Shown here: piece by piece, positions 49,977 to 63,682 of the stretch
How positions within the stretch are numbered: the first letter of the stretch is position 1
How the letters are laid out: every line of letters begins with the position of its first letter
DNA from: Muraenolepis orangiensis
Lineage: Eukaryota; Chordata; Actinopteri; Gadiformes; Muraenolepididae
Assembly (NCBI GenBank): GCA_027704905.1
Contig: CM051016.1
Coordinates: forward strand, 16,022,450 to 16,086,449
Length of the DNA: 64,000 nucleotides
Direction: 5' to 3'
Program-made: the position numbers and the translations under genes
The notes under the pieces: generated by a model
The model's input: the letters and a program-made list of their open reading frames with translations, nothing else
Told to the model about the DNA's origin: nothing
The model's database searches: none

Positions 49977-50411
49977 TTTGAGATAAACACAGATATTTGA
50001 GATTTATTTAAATTGACAGTTAAATAAACAAGTTCAATCTTACAAATCCATTTTGATGTAAATAAGTGAAGCAAGGACTGTCCACAGTCTGTGACTTTCC
50101 TCTAGAATATTGACGTTGAAATATTAATTAAATATTATATTTAAATAATGACATTTAAATAACTTCATAATCTCAAGTGACTGAATCTCAAGACTTTTGC
50201 AATTATTACTCAATAATGTGTCAAGCACTATGCCTTATCCCTGACGAATAACAAGGAGCTGCTCAATGGATACACAGTGTGATGACCTCCTCATTGACAT
50301 CCAGCTCTGGTCTTCGCAAACCAGGAGATGAACATTGATGCTGAGAGTTCTGCAACAAACCAAAGTAATTAGCATTCTTCTCTAAGCCCGATACAGCGAG
50401 TCATTATCGTG
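49977..50411. other. unassigned sequence
   Basis: AT-rich; nothing recognised. Confidence 0.4.
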
Positions 50412-50990
50412 GGAAAACCACCACAATACCATCAAAATAATATATACAATACAAATGACCAAAAAAAGGACAGCAAAGTGACTGATATGTGGTATGAACA
50501 TCTGTTGAATTGTGCAAAAGTATTTAAAAGCATTTAAAGTGCCAGTAGTGCAGCAGCATCATAAAGTACAGTACAGTAACTGGGATGAGTCCAGGAAGTC
50601 CAGCAAAGTATGACAGTGTAATGTTAATGACAATGTGATAATGGCAGCACTCCTAGCAGTTCATTAGCTCACTGCCTGTGGATAAAAACTATCCTTAAAC
50701 CTGGTAGTCCTTGCTGTACGGACGCTGCGCAACTGGTGACTAAACGGTAGGGGCGAGAAGAGATGGTGCCCAGGGTGGTTGAAGTCCTTAATGATGGACA
50801 TGGCCTTGTTCCGACATCTGGTCCTACAGATCTCCTCAATGCATGGAGGTGCACACCTGATGATCTTCTCTGCCGTCCTCACGACCCTCTTTGTGCCACG
50901 GTAGATGTTCACTAGCCACCTCTGGCCTATTCCGCTTTTCCTGAGGCACCGCAGAGCGTAGAGGCGCTGGTGCCTTCTTCAGCATGGTTT
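50412..50990 (-). mobile_element. LINE family C, C-terminal and 3' UTR fragment
   Basis: Minus strand collinear with 41160-41790: the RT end (EICRTRCRNKAMSIIKDFNH, CIEE) and the 3' UTR. An internal deletion joins IYRGT directly to KRVVRTAEKI, and about 30 bp near 50490-50520 are replaced. The 5' border runs into an (AC)n tract. Confidence 0.85.
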
Positions 50991-51009
50991 CGGTTTTAGT
51001 AGTGTCCAC

Positions 51010-51010
<1 letters not shown>

Positions 51011-51080
<70 letters not shown>

Positions 51081-51090
51081 ACACACACAA
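51011..51090. repeat. (AC)n microsatellite
   Basis: AC dinucleotides to about 51090 with one TACAC interruption. Confidence 0.97.
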
Positions 51091-51240
51091 ACATGCACAG
51101 ACACACAGACACTGGTCTATTGATTTTAGCTCCTCCTTTAACACTGCATAGCTTACAGAGGGATATTTTACTTTGTGAATACCCTTTGTTTAAGTCCCAC
51201 ACTAATAGGGACCTGGAATCCCAAAATAAAATAATCTCGG

Positions 51241-51269
51241 CTATCGAAGGCTTGAAAGCCCTTCGATAG
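51241..51269. other. perfect 10-bp stem hairpin
   Basis: CTATCGAAGG (51241-51250) and CCTTCGATAG (51260-51269) are complementary around a 9-base loop CTTGAAAGC. Confidence 0.8.
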
Positions 51270-51317
51270 ATCCCCCCCCCCCCACCACCACACACACACA
51301 CACACAACCACACACAC
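51270..51317. repeat. poly(C) and (AC)n
   Basis: C run from 51272 to 51281, then CACCACCACACACACACA. Confidence 0.95.
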
Positions 51318-51468
51318 TTTCACTAAATATCCTACACATATCCGCTCCACTGACCGCTTTGCTGTATTGGAAGTTAGTTAAGTCTATTCCTGACGGAACC
51401 TAAGTGCTCCTAATACCAATTCACAACTAGAAAATGTAAACAGCCAGATAATCAATGTTTTACCTAGC

Positions 51469-51601
<133 letters not shown>

Positions 51602-51683
51602 ACCTGCACGGAAGCTGACATGAACGTTTAGCAGACACAGTAAATCCCTGATCTAATTATGTAGAGGTGGACGTTACTAGAAC

Positions 51684-51704
51684 ACACACACGCACACGCA
51701 CGCA

Positions 51705-51755
<51 letters not shown>
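51684..51755. repeat. (AC)n microsatellite
   Basis: AC with CGCACG interruptions at the start. Confidence 0.97.
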
Positions 51756-51757
<2 letters not shown>

Positions 51758-51913
51758 CAGAGCCTGACCCTGGGTGAACCCGATTGGCTGGGTTTCATCA
51801 GGAGAGGTCATCTCCATTTGTGTGGAATGAGATGATAATTGAAGAGCGCCAAAGGTGCCGTTCTGTCAGACTCCTCCTTTACAGATTATTAAATAGCGGA
51901 ATATTGAACATGA

Positions 51914-51949
51914 TATATATATATATATATATATACTGTATATATATTC
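51914..51949. repeat. (AT)n microsatellite
   Basis: AT dinucleotides with one ACTGT interruption. Confidence 0.93.
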
Positions 51950-52121
51950 TATCAATCTTTAGCACCACTTCTCCTCCCATGTCTTCACAGGGGTTCATGA
52001 ACATTGTTTTCATGCACATGGAGGCTGTTCAAAATTCATAAAGTATCTCCTGGTGAGCACAGCTGCTAATGAATGTTAATCTTGTGATTTTTATTTTTGA
52101 TGCGTTATTGCCATCGCTGCA

Positions 52122-54443
<2,322 letters not shown>

Positions 54444-55479
54444 ACAGGCAGCATGAGCCACCCGTTTGTTTATTTATCGAAGCGCGTGGCGTGAGTGATG
54501 TGCACAAATTATCAATCGAATCCTTGCCGAAATTTGCAATGTTAATGTGAGTATCTATCATTACAGCTCATGAAGAATAACAGGAGAGAGGAACTAGCGC
54601 TGTAATATGGAGCTCTTCTGTGCTCTGCTTGTTGACCGTGTGCTCTGGCTTCCCTGGTGTGTTGATGGAATAGCTTCAAAGATTTTGTGGTGCATAAATA
54701 CTATATGTGCATGAAGATTTTATTGAATCGTTCGAGAGGTCGGGAATGTATTTGTATATCCTTTAATGTAATTTAATTGAAAATGCTAACAGTAATCTAC
54801 AGCAGTTAGATGAAAACACAGCTATTGTAACTTATTGATTTATCAAGCAGGCCTACGTTCTCAATCAGCTTACAATTCAGCGTCTGTAAAAGCCTCACTC
54901 TATCTGGAGTCACTCGACACCAGTTCCCCATTAGTAGTTAAGAGTTATATTAATATTATCATCCTGTCAAATAATTTGCAGCAATGGTTCCATCCGGCTG
55001 GTTTTCACCCACAAGGAGGACTTACAATTCCCCAATCAATTTCTAATCTCTTTCATCTTCTACCCAAGGCTAACTCTCATTACATTGCTCTGGAAACTGG
55101 TTGCAATGCAGGTAGGAAAAAACAACTGGACTGACATAGAAAGAGAGAGGGGAGCACTGCTTGTCCATCACAGTGTCTGGAAATGCCAAGAACACTCCGT
55201 TCTTTAGCGGTTTCCTGTCCACCGCATGCCGGGAAGCTCACCCCAAGCTAACCACCCCATAGTGCAGAGAGTATGAATCCAAATCCAACATCACTCATGG
55301 AACACCCAACCATATCTGGATGTAGTCAGTGATCTTTTTTTTTGTAGGTATTCGCAGAATATCTTTGGACTGGATACCTACTGTTTTTGTACAGATTTTT
55401 CTTATTATTATTTTTACTTATCTCAGCATCTCACTGGTAAAGGTTGTGCATTTTGGCGCACATCCCCATCCATTCAGGG
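54444..55479. other. unassigned sequence
   Basis: Nothing recognised. Confidence 0.4.
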
Positions 55480-55800
55480 TCCAAACACCTTGGTAACCAT
55501 AGGGGGCGCAATAATTGTTGGTCAAAGTTAAACGATCAGCCCCGTGCCCCAGATGGAAAATGTCTGAAACTAGTGTACCAAATTTGGTGTAGATATCTCA
55601 ATGATGTCACAGGATTTATTTTAGTAAGTGTTTGCCTAATCACAGTGTGCCACTTTGTCCACAGGGGACCAAAACCATGATTTGAAAAAACTGTTTCAAA
55701 TGTCAGACATGTATGTACCTTACTAAGGCAAGTCTTCAAGTAGTTGGTATCACTCTGCCCATAGGGGGCGCTATAATTCGCCGTCAAAGTCAAAAGATCA
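55480..55800. repeat. diverged ~263-bp tandem duplication, AGGGGGCGC element
   Basis: 'catagggggcgcaataatt' at 55498 and 'catagggggcgctataattc' at 55761 are each followed by GTCAAAGT.AAA and 'gatcagcccc'. Sequence of this type is dispersed in fish genomes; its class is not clear to me. Confidence 0.65.
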
Positions 55801-56495
55801 GCCCCCACCCTCTTGGTAGCAATTGTCTAATTGGTATTAGACAATTTCCGGAAAACAGATGTCCAATTCTAAACAACCACAAACCCAAATTACAAAAAAA
55901 TTGTATATATGCTCTATATCGATGTTTCTTGTTTGCCAACAATGACGTAATTTCCACGCATGCACAGTTTTACGGTTGGCAAAGATTGTGTGTTATTGTA
56001 ACTGTTACTTGGAAAGTACGGTGTGCTCGACTGCTTTACGTAATTTCGTAGTCTCTGAAAAACCTCTCAATCAAGTCGCTAGTCCTAGATATTCTTCTAA
56101 ACTAAGATGATAAAGGTTGGGCTTCACTTCAGACCCGTACGCATTGAAGGATGGCTAAATAACCGACTGTGGTCAGATGTGAGCTTCGGTGATATGTACA
56201 CCTGATCGATACGTTAGGGAGAAACACGAAGAAGTCTCTCAAGGCTTTAAAATCACTGGAAGCTGATCAGTTTTTCCTTAGTGGTCACGTTAAAACTCTA
56301 TTTAACCGTTATTTCATGAAAAATGCATTTTATTATGAGTTTTCGAACAGTTTTAATTCCAACAACTAAGATAATTCGGACCAAACCATTAAATAAAGCA
56401 AAATGTTCAATGTATCAAAAGTTTAAAAACAGAACATAATCGTCACCCAATACTGACCTGACAGGAAGATGTTTATTATTAAGATGTACATATCA
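55801..56495. other. unassigned sequence
   Basis: Nothing recognised. Confidence 0.4.
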
Positions 56496-56650
56496 TCCAT
56501 CAGTCACTTTATTGTTATTTTTATTGTGTACATTGTCTTTAAAGTAGGCCTATAGTGTTTTAGTAAATTCATACTGTGGGAAGGAATGGGAAGTAAGCAT
56601 TTCATTGTACTTGATGCACATGGACAGTAAAAATATTGAATCTTGAGTCT
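56496..56650 (+). mobile_element. LINE family C, 3' tail copy
   Basis: 'cagtcactttattgttattt', 'aaattcatactgtgggaagg', 'agcatttcattgtacttg' and 'cagtaaaaatattgaatctt', collinear with 41720-41868. Confidence 0.85.
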
Positions 56651-57052
56651 ATACCGCAGAGTGACCCCAAAGCTCCCACTTCTTTCTATGAATGTCATTT
56701 CTCCAGGCCTCTCGCTTTGGTTCTCGTTCTGGAATCCTCGGGAACCGTTTACTAGAACCCTTTTGAAACCGATTTGTGCACCCAATAACATAACACCTAG
56801 CCGGCATTACCCCTAACACAATTGTTACTTTTTCTTACAATCGCAGTCATTTGTGTGTAAAGTTCAGGTCACATAAAAAACACACGTGACTTTGACTGTG
56901 ACGTCATGAGAAACATTGCTATAGATGTGTCATCTAAGAACCAAAAGGGATGAATGTAGCTGGTGAATACACAGCAGCTACACAATAAAAGCTATAAAAT
57001 ACTAAGGAAGAGTCATAAAATAAATATAGAAATGGTCATCTATCCACGTAGA

Positions 57053-57053
<1 letters not shown>
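56651..57053. other. unassigned sequence
   Basis: Nothing recognised. Confidence 0.4.

Positions 57054-57098
<45 letters not shown>
57054..57098. repeat. (AT)n, at the 3' end of the SINE
   Basis: AT dinucleotides directly at the tail end of the minus-strand SINE. Confidence 0.93.
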
Positions 57099-57101
<3 letters not shown>

Positions 57102-57310
57102 ATCCCGAGGGAAATGAGTTCTCTGCATTTGACCCATCCTAGTGTTAGGAGCAGTGGGCAGCCATTAGTACAGCGCCCGGGGAGCAGTGTAGGGGGTGCC
57201 TTGCTCAAGGGCACTTAGGCAGTAACCTGGTGTTTCCGGGTCTTGAACCGGCGACCTTGCGGCTCCCAAGCCAAGTCCTTATCCACTGAGCTACTGCCCC
57301 CACTGCCCCC
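57094..57310 (-). mobile_element. tRNA-derived SINE, intact polymerase III boxes
   Basis: Minus strand: A box TAGCTCAGTGG (57293-57283) and B box GGTTCAAGACC (57249-57239), spaced as in a tRNA, in a head 'gctcagtggataaggacttg'. The body has 'gagcaaggcacccc' and 'ggctgcccactgctcctaac', and the tail 'catttccctcgggataaa'. The boxes give an internal promoter. The same tail without the head is at 63.3 kb. Confidence 0.85.
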
Positions 57311-57454
57311 CCACTAAGAGCTTGCAACATTGTATTGTTGTGAGAGGAAAACATTACAGTTCACTTAAAGCGAGAATTGTAGTTAATACTTTAGACTATA
57401 CTATATACTTTTAACAACACTATATACTATACTATATACTATACTATATAATAT

Positions 57455-57992
57455 GTGTATATTCAGTGCGAGGCTGTTGTCCTTGCACCATTGCGTCAGC
57501 AGGACTACCTCATCTCTGAACTGCGTTTTGTTGTTGTCGCTTATCAGGTCGATGACTGTGATTTATTTTCTTCTGATGGAACTTGATAATCCAATTGTTG
57601 CTGTGTGGGGCTGTGCAGTCATGTTTGTACAGCGAGTACAGCCGGGGACTAAGGCAGCAGCCTTGGGGTGTGCCGGTGTTGAGGACCACAATGGATGAGA
57701 TGTTGTTTCCAATCTTCACCACTTGAGGCCTGCCCGTCAGGAAGTCCATAATCCAGTTACAGATGGGTAAGTCTCTCAGTTTCAGGACTAGCTTGGAGGG
57801 AACGATAGTAGTAGCCGAGCTGTAGTCAATGAACAGCAGTCTGACAGGTGTCACTCCTGTTTAGGTGCTTCAGGGCCGTGTGTCTACAGACCTGTTTGGT
57901 CTGTATAGAAACTCGAGTGGGTCCAGGGATTTGGGGATGGTATGGGCGTTTAAACCACTGGGCGATAATCATTGAGGTTTGTAACCTTCTAT
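57455..57992 (-). mobile_element. LINE family C, RT core fragment
   Basis: Minus strand: AATGATTATCGCCCAGTGGT (NDYRPV), VRLLFIDYSSA, IVPSKLVLKL, ICNWIMDFLTGRPQVVKIGN, VLNTGTPQGC and IIKF, where FADD is replaced by FHQKK. Codons after SSA (FNT) are lost and a stop follows NDYRPV. Confidence 0.85.
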
Positions 57993-58337
57993 TCTAAGTG
58001 ACACAACTAAAACCATACATTGCTGGGACTCAAACTTCATATTTCAGTTAACTCTCAGTATATCTGCTTGACAATTCTACTGTGATTCAAATATATGAAC
58101 ATCATGGCCCTCGTGGCCTCTAAAGTGCTTTCTACGTTCTACTGTGTGTATTTTTGCATGCATTTGAATTAGATCAAGTATTGCACTGCTGCACCACATA
58201 ATATACAGATTGTTCTCTATTACGGAACGAGTGCATCCTGTGTATAGTTTGTATATTTACCTTAGACTTATTTACCTTTATCACTTCTGTCTGTTCTTCT
58301 TGCTGTGCCTCATAAAGCGTAGTTATTGTTCTTTCAG
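57993..58337. other. unassigned sequence
   Basis: Nothing recognised. Confidence 0.4.
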
Positions 58338-58374
58338 ATGGCGACGGGAGAGCAGATGGAGGTGCAGTGGACAG
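58338..58374 (+). CDS. candidate 37-nt exon
   Basis: Flanked by TTGTTCTTTCAG and GTGAGT, both good vertebrate splice sites. It starts ATGGCGACGG and reads MATGEQMEVQWT plus one base. Unlike its surroundings it is GC-rich and free of repeats. Joined to the next candidate exon the frame stays open. Gene identity is unknown; chance splice-site matches are possible. Confidence 0.3.
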
Positions 58375-58607
58375 GTGAGTGCTGTGATAGCTATATTCTT
58401 CAAGCTCTAAAAGGGAGACATCTGTAGACTGTTCTCTCGACTGACTTGTGCTTTGTTATAACACTAGTTGTTTAAGACGTAACTTGTATGCCTCTGGTCG
58501 CCACCTGTTTTCGTTTTTTAGAAGCACCCTTATAGCCTTATAGTTGCTCTAATATTGATGAAATGCTTTTGATTGCTCTCGGCCTCACCTGTACAACTAC
58601 AGTATAT

Positions 58608-58637
58608 AACCATCTGCTAATGAGTTAGCAGATGGTT
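58608..58637. other. perfect 13-bp stem, 4-base loop hairpin
   Basis: AACCATCTGCTAA (58608-58620), loop TGAG, TTAGCAGATGGTT (58625-58637). It lies in the putative intron between the two candidate exons. Confidence 0.85.
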
Positions 58638-58699
58638 CTGTCTGAATGTCCATGAAATGTTGTCATTCATTTTAAAACTGAAAAATCCTCTCTTACCAG

Positions 58700-58869
58700 T
58701 TGGTGGTTCATCACTCAACCCTCCCTGGAGGGCGCAGTCTCCATGCAGATCCCCACGCTGGCCTGGTCCTCCTCCTCGTAGGAGAAGCTACGGTGGCCTG
58801 TATGGGCCTGTGCCTACCTCCAAAATCATCCTCTTAGTTAGAAAAGTGTCAAGCGATGAGGTTCCTTGA
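58700..58869 (+). CDS. candidate last exon, proline/arginine-rich
   Basis: Preceded by the acceptor-like CTCTCTTACCAG. With the one base carried from the exon at 58338, the frame reads V, then GGSSLNPPWRAQSP, RWPGPPPRRRSYGG and PTSKIILLVRKVSSDE to a TGA at 58867-58869. No Pfam-type domain is recognised. No poly(A) signal is seen close by. It could be the end of a small gene, an alternative C-terminus, or chance. Confidence 0.3.
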
Positions 58870-58965
58870 TAGATTTATACATTTGATTGACTAATTTGTT
58901 ATTTAGTCTGTCTAGTTATAGGTCAAAGCTTTCAAGTCCATTCTGCTAGATGCACAACCATCCTT

Positions 58966-61215
58966 CAAAACCGAATGCCTCAACTTAACCACATTTAACC
59001 TTATGCCTAAACATACCCATCTCTACCCTGATACCTAAACATACCCATCTCTACCCTAATACCTAAACATACCCATCTCTACCCTAATACCTAAACATAC
59101 CCATCTCTACCCTGATACCTAAACATACCCATCTCTACCCTGATACCTAAACATACCCATCTCTACCCTAATACCTAAACATACCCATCTCTACCCTAAT
59201 ACCTAAACATACCCATCTCTAACCTAATGCCTAAACATACCCATCTCTACCCTGATACCTAAACATACCCATCTCTACCCTGATACCTAAACATACCCAT
59301 CTCTACCCTGATGCCTAAACATACCCATCTCTACCCTGATACCTAAACATACCCATCTCTACCCTGATACCTAAACATACCCATCTCTACCCTGATACCT
59401 AAACATACCCATCTCTAACCTAATACCTAAACATACCCATCTCTAACCTAATACCTAAACATACCCATCTCTACCCTGATACCTAAACATACCCATCTCT
59501 ACCCTGATACCTAAACATACCCATCTCTAACCTAATACCTAAACATACCCATCTCTACCCTAATACCTAAACATACCCATCTCTAACCTAATACCTAAAC
59601 ATACCCATCTCTAACCTAATACCTAAACATACCCATCTCTAACCTAATACCTAAACATACCCATCTCTACCCTAATACCTAAACATACCCATCTCTAACC
59701 TAATACCTAAACATACCCATCTCTAACCTAATACCTAAACATACCCATCTCTACCCTGATACCTAAACATACCCATCTCTACCCTGATACCTAAACATAC
59801 CCATCTCTACCCTGATACCTAAACATACCCATCTCTACCCTGATACCTAAACATACCCATCTCTACCCTGATACCTAAACATACCCATCTCTAACCTAAT
59901 ACCTAAACATACCCATCTCTACCCTAATACCTAAACATACCCATCTCTACCCTAATACCTAAACATACCCATCTCTAACCTAATACCTAAACATACCCAT
60001 CTCTACCCTAATACCTAAACATACCCATCTCTACCCTAATACCTAAACATACCCATCTCTACCCTAATACCTAAACATACCCATCTCTAACCTGATACCT
60101 AAACATACCCATCTCTACCCTGATACCTAAACATAACCATCTCTACCCTGATACCTAAACATACCCATCTCTAACCTAATACCTAAACATACCCATCTCT
60201 ACCCTAATACCTAAACATACCCATCTCTACCCTAATACCTAAACATACCCATCTCTACCCTAATACCTAAACATACCCATCTCTAACCTAATACCTAAAC
60301 ATACCCATCTCTAACCTAATACCTAAACATACCCATCTCTAACCTAATACCTAAACATACCCATCTCTACCCTGATACCTAAACATACCCATCTCTACCC
60401 TGATACCTAAACATACCCATCTCTAACCTAATACCTAAACATACCCATCTCTAACCTAATACCTAAACATACCCATCTCTAACCTAATACCTAAACATAC
60501 CCATCTCTAACCTGATACCTAAACATACCCATCTCTACCCTGATACCTAAACATACCCATCTCTAACCTAATACCTAAACATACCCATCTCTAACCTAAT
60601 ACCTAAACATACCCATCTCTACCCTAATACCTAAACATACCCATCTCTACCCTAATACCTAAACATACCCATCTCTACCCTAATACGTAAACATACCCAT
60701 CTCTAACCTAATACCTAAACATACCCATCTCTAACCTAATACCTAAACATACCCATCTCTAACCTAATACCTAAACATACCCATCTCTAACCTAATACCT
60801 AAACATACCCATCTCTACCCTAATACCTAAACATACCCATCTCTAACCTAATACCTAAACATACCCATCTCTAACCTAATACCTAAACATACCCATCTCT
60901 ACCCTAATACCTAAACATACCCATCTCTAACCTAATACCTAAACATACCCATCTCTAACCTAATGCCTAAACATACCCATCTCTAACCTAATGCCTAAAC
61001 ATACCCATCTCTACCCTAATACCTAAACATACCCATCTCTAACCTAATACCTAAACGTAACCATCTCTAACCTAATGCCTAAACATAACCATCTCTAACC
61101 TAATACCTAAACTCCCTTACCTCATACCAAAACAAACCATCTTTCACCTAATACATAAACTTAACCATCTTTAACCTAATACCTCAATCTAACCATCTCT
61201 AAAATATACCTAGAC
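58966..61215. repeat. 28-bp satellite array, about 75 copies
   Basis: Unit ACCTAAACATACCCATCTCT plus eight bases that vary: ACCCTGAT, ACCCTAAT or AACCTAAT. Nearly all units are exactly 28 bp. Both edges are degenerate (before about 58990 and after about 61040), as in arrays kept uniform by unequal exchange. Confidence 0.97.
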
Positions 61216-61236
61216 ACGCTAACTTAACCATTGTTA

Positions 61237-61712
61237 TCTACAGGCAGTGCGCCTACTGAACTGCTATGAGTGCTTCCACTATCATAACATTGTCATCCAT
61301 ATTATATTTCACTATCATACACTATCATACTTTTGGTGTACTTTCTGGACTCATTAAAGTTGCTGCACTGTTCTGCACTGTACTGCACTGTATTCATGAT
61401 GCAGCTGCACTACTATTCACCATATGTATATATCAATATATATCCATATATATATATATACATCCATCATTTTATTGTTAGTTTTTGTTCGATTGTGTAC
61501 AGTATTTTTATAGTATATAGTGTTGTTTATAGTATATTGTACAGCATATCATAGGTAGTAGTGTTGTTTACAGTATATAATGGTTTCGTATAGTATTGTA
61601 TAGTTTAGTATATTTTTGTTGTAGGAAATTCCTACTGTGGGAGGAAATGAGGAATAATCATTCCATTGTACTTGTTGCAAATGGCAATTAAACACATCTT
61701 AAATCTTGAATC
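61237..61712 (+). mobile_element. LINE family C, 3' UTR copy
   Basis: It starts at the last codons ('tatctacaggcagtg') and runs through 'ctatcataacattg', 'ttctggactcatt', 'tactgtgggaggaaatgagg', 'ccattgtacttgttgcaaat' and 'catcttaaatcttgaatc'. It contains an expanded (TA)n part at 61425-61460. Confidence 0.88.
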
Positions 61713-62973
61713 AAAACATTTGAAACCTCATAATTACAGTTCAACATCATATTATGCCGAAACAGATATAGCTAACCAACTATAACTGACCAACTATTCC
61801 CTCTTTGTACGTTTTTATTTGTTTGTTTCTCTCCCGCTGGGGTTAGGGAGTACACATTGTTTTGGGTTGAATGCAGAATACATATATATACATACATACA
61901 TATACATATATACACATACATACATATACATATATACACATACATACATATACATATACAATATAATGGTGAGACCATTGAAAGTCACTTAAATCACATG
62001 AGTTGGTTCACTGTATGGTCTCATGGAGCTCTGGGTTAAATGTGTTTAATATAGCTTGCGGTTAGACATTGAGTTGAGTATAGTGTTTTAATATATAATA
62101 TATGTATGTAAAGTACTTTCTGTGGATATATATATAATAATACCTTAAAGAGCAGCTGGCAGTCTACCATCCCCAGCTAATTAAAGGTGCTGGATGTAAG
62201 GTTGAAGGGATATGATTTTAGTGTATTTAGCTCTAAATGCCATCGCCATCCGTTGAGTATTGGTGAGTAAAATGCTCTGAGAAGATATGTTCCGGTTGAC
62301 TGCCCCTGCCTCTGAATGATGTACTTAGAAAATAAGGATTGGGTTTTGTAACAGGGCTTCTAGTGTGCATGTAAACACTGGCTGTAAAAGTCTACCCCCA
62401 ACTGCTGGAATAAATCCTGGAGGAAACACTATTTAAAAATAAATTCACTGATGCACTGGACGTCAATGCAGAGAATATGTATGTTTTGCGTTCCTGTGAA
62501 AATGTTGGTTGGAACTCTCTGTATAAGCTGCCGAGAGCTGAGTCGAAGACCTGAGAAGAACAGCATTACAAGGTCAGACCTCTTTCCACCTACACCCAAT
62601 TAGTGTTGCTAACTCATGTGTCAGATAGCGGTGTTTACGGGAAAGAACGGGCTTACTAAGCCCTTTACTAATGCACCATTCAGCGGGAATTCACAGACAC
62701 AAAAAGATCATAAAATGGACTTCTGCCATGCGTTCCATCCATTCCTGATACACACACACTCATATTAGGCTCTTATTTCACCTCATAATCTCATATTTCC
62801 TCCTGTCTGTGTATTTGTCAATATGATGCTCCCTCCAGTGTGTGTGGAGCAGAGGTTAGGGTCTGCTGCTGTTGTTCTGTCAGTGATCGCAGCAGAGAGT
62901 CTACAATTAAGAGGTGCTGGTGAGAGGGGGGGGGGGGGGTTAGGAAAGACATTTGTTGACATTTCATCATCCA

Positions 62974-62974
<1 letters not shown>
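61713..62974. other. unassigned; 24-bp CATA/TATACA repeat inside
   Basis: At 61880-61964, units CATACATACATATACATATA with CACA repeat about every 24 bp. Otherwise nothing recognised. Confidence 0.5.
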
Positions 62975-63038
<64 letters not shown>

Positions 63039-63078
63039 GTCTCTCTCTCTCCTCGCTCTCTCTCTCTCTCTCTCTTTC
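62975..63078. repeat. (CT)n microsatellite, interrupted
   Basis: CT tract with CCTC, CGTC and CCTCGC interruptions; a poly(G) run lies just before, at 62927-62939. Confidence 0.96.
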
Positions 63079-63337
63079 ACACAGAGAGAGATCATTTCAT
63101 GTAAAAATGGAAATGGGCTCTTTCGGGTGAGGTAACAGATTGCTGTCGTTTCCGATTGATCAACTGTGTTTCAGAGGTATTCCTCTCGTGGGTCGCAGAG
63201 CATACGCCAAACCTTAATCTTTAGAAAGAAGCCAATGAATTAACTAATGTGTCACTGTTAATTAGGTTTCAATGGCTTTCTATTTCATTGGGTTTAGCTT
63301 CAATAGTTGCAGCTTTTAGTTTGCTCACAACAACTGT

Positions 63338-63441
63338 ATATACAATAGCTGCCCACTGCTCCTAATGCTAGGATGGGTTAAATGCAGAGAATTTATTTCA
63401 CTGTGTGTACATGTATGTGACCAATAAAGAGTATTCAATCC
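63338..63441 (+). mobile_element. SINE tail copy
   Basis: 'agctgcccactgctcctaat', 'aggatgggttaaatgcagag' and 'gaccaataaagagtattcaa' match the body/tail of the SINE at 57.1 kb; the tRNA head is missing. Confidence 0.75.
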
Positions 63442-63592
63442 TTCAGTTTTACGCCATTTTAGTTACGTTGGTTACGTTGTTGGTTACACCGGTTAGCCCG
63501 AATGACCGCCTGGTGGTAGTATAACCGCTGTAACCGACGGACATCAACTGTCTGTCTCAATCCTGACTACTTGCAGGTAACTTCATACTAAA

Positions 63593-63682
63593 ATACTGCC
63601 TCTAAAGGATAATGCCTCTAAAGAGTACTGCCTCCAAAGGGTACTGCCTCCAAATGTTACTGCCTCCAATGGATACTGCGTT
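63593..63682. repeat. 16-bp minisatellite, about 5.5 copies
   Basis: Units ACTGCCTCCAAAGGGT with substitutions. Confidence 0.9.

Noticed and set aside
57239..57300. Functional tRNA gene
   Set aside because: A and B boxes are present but the sequence runs into a SINE body with a repeat tail; no acceptor stem or CCA-side structure.
58966..61215. Interstitial telomere repeat, because units contain CCCTAA
   Set aside because: Only one CCCTAA-like hexamer per 28 bp and many units have CCCTGA or ACCTAA; not (CCCTAA)n.
58966..61215. CRISPR array
   Set aside because: Units are directly adjacent with no unique spacers, and the genome is a eukaryote's.
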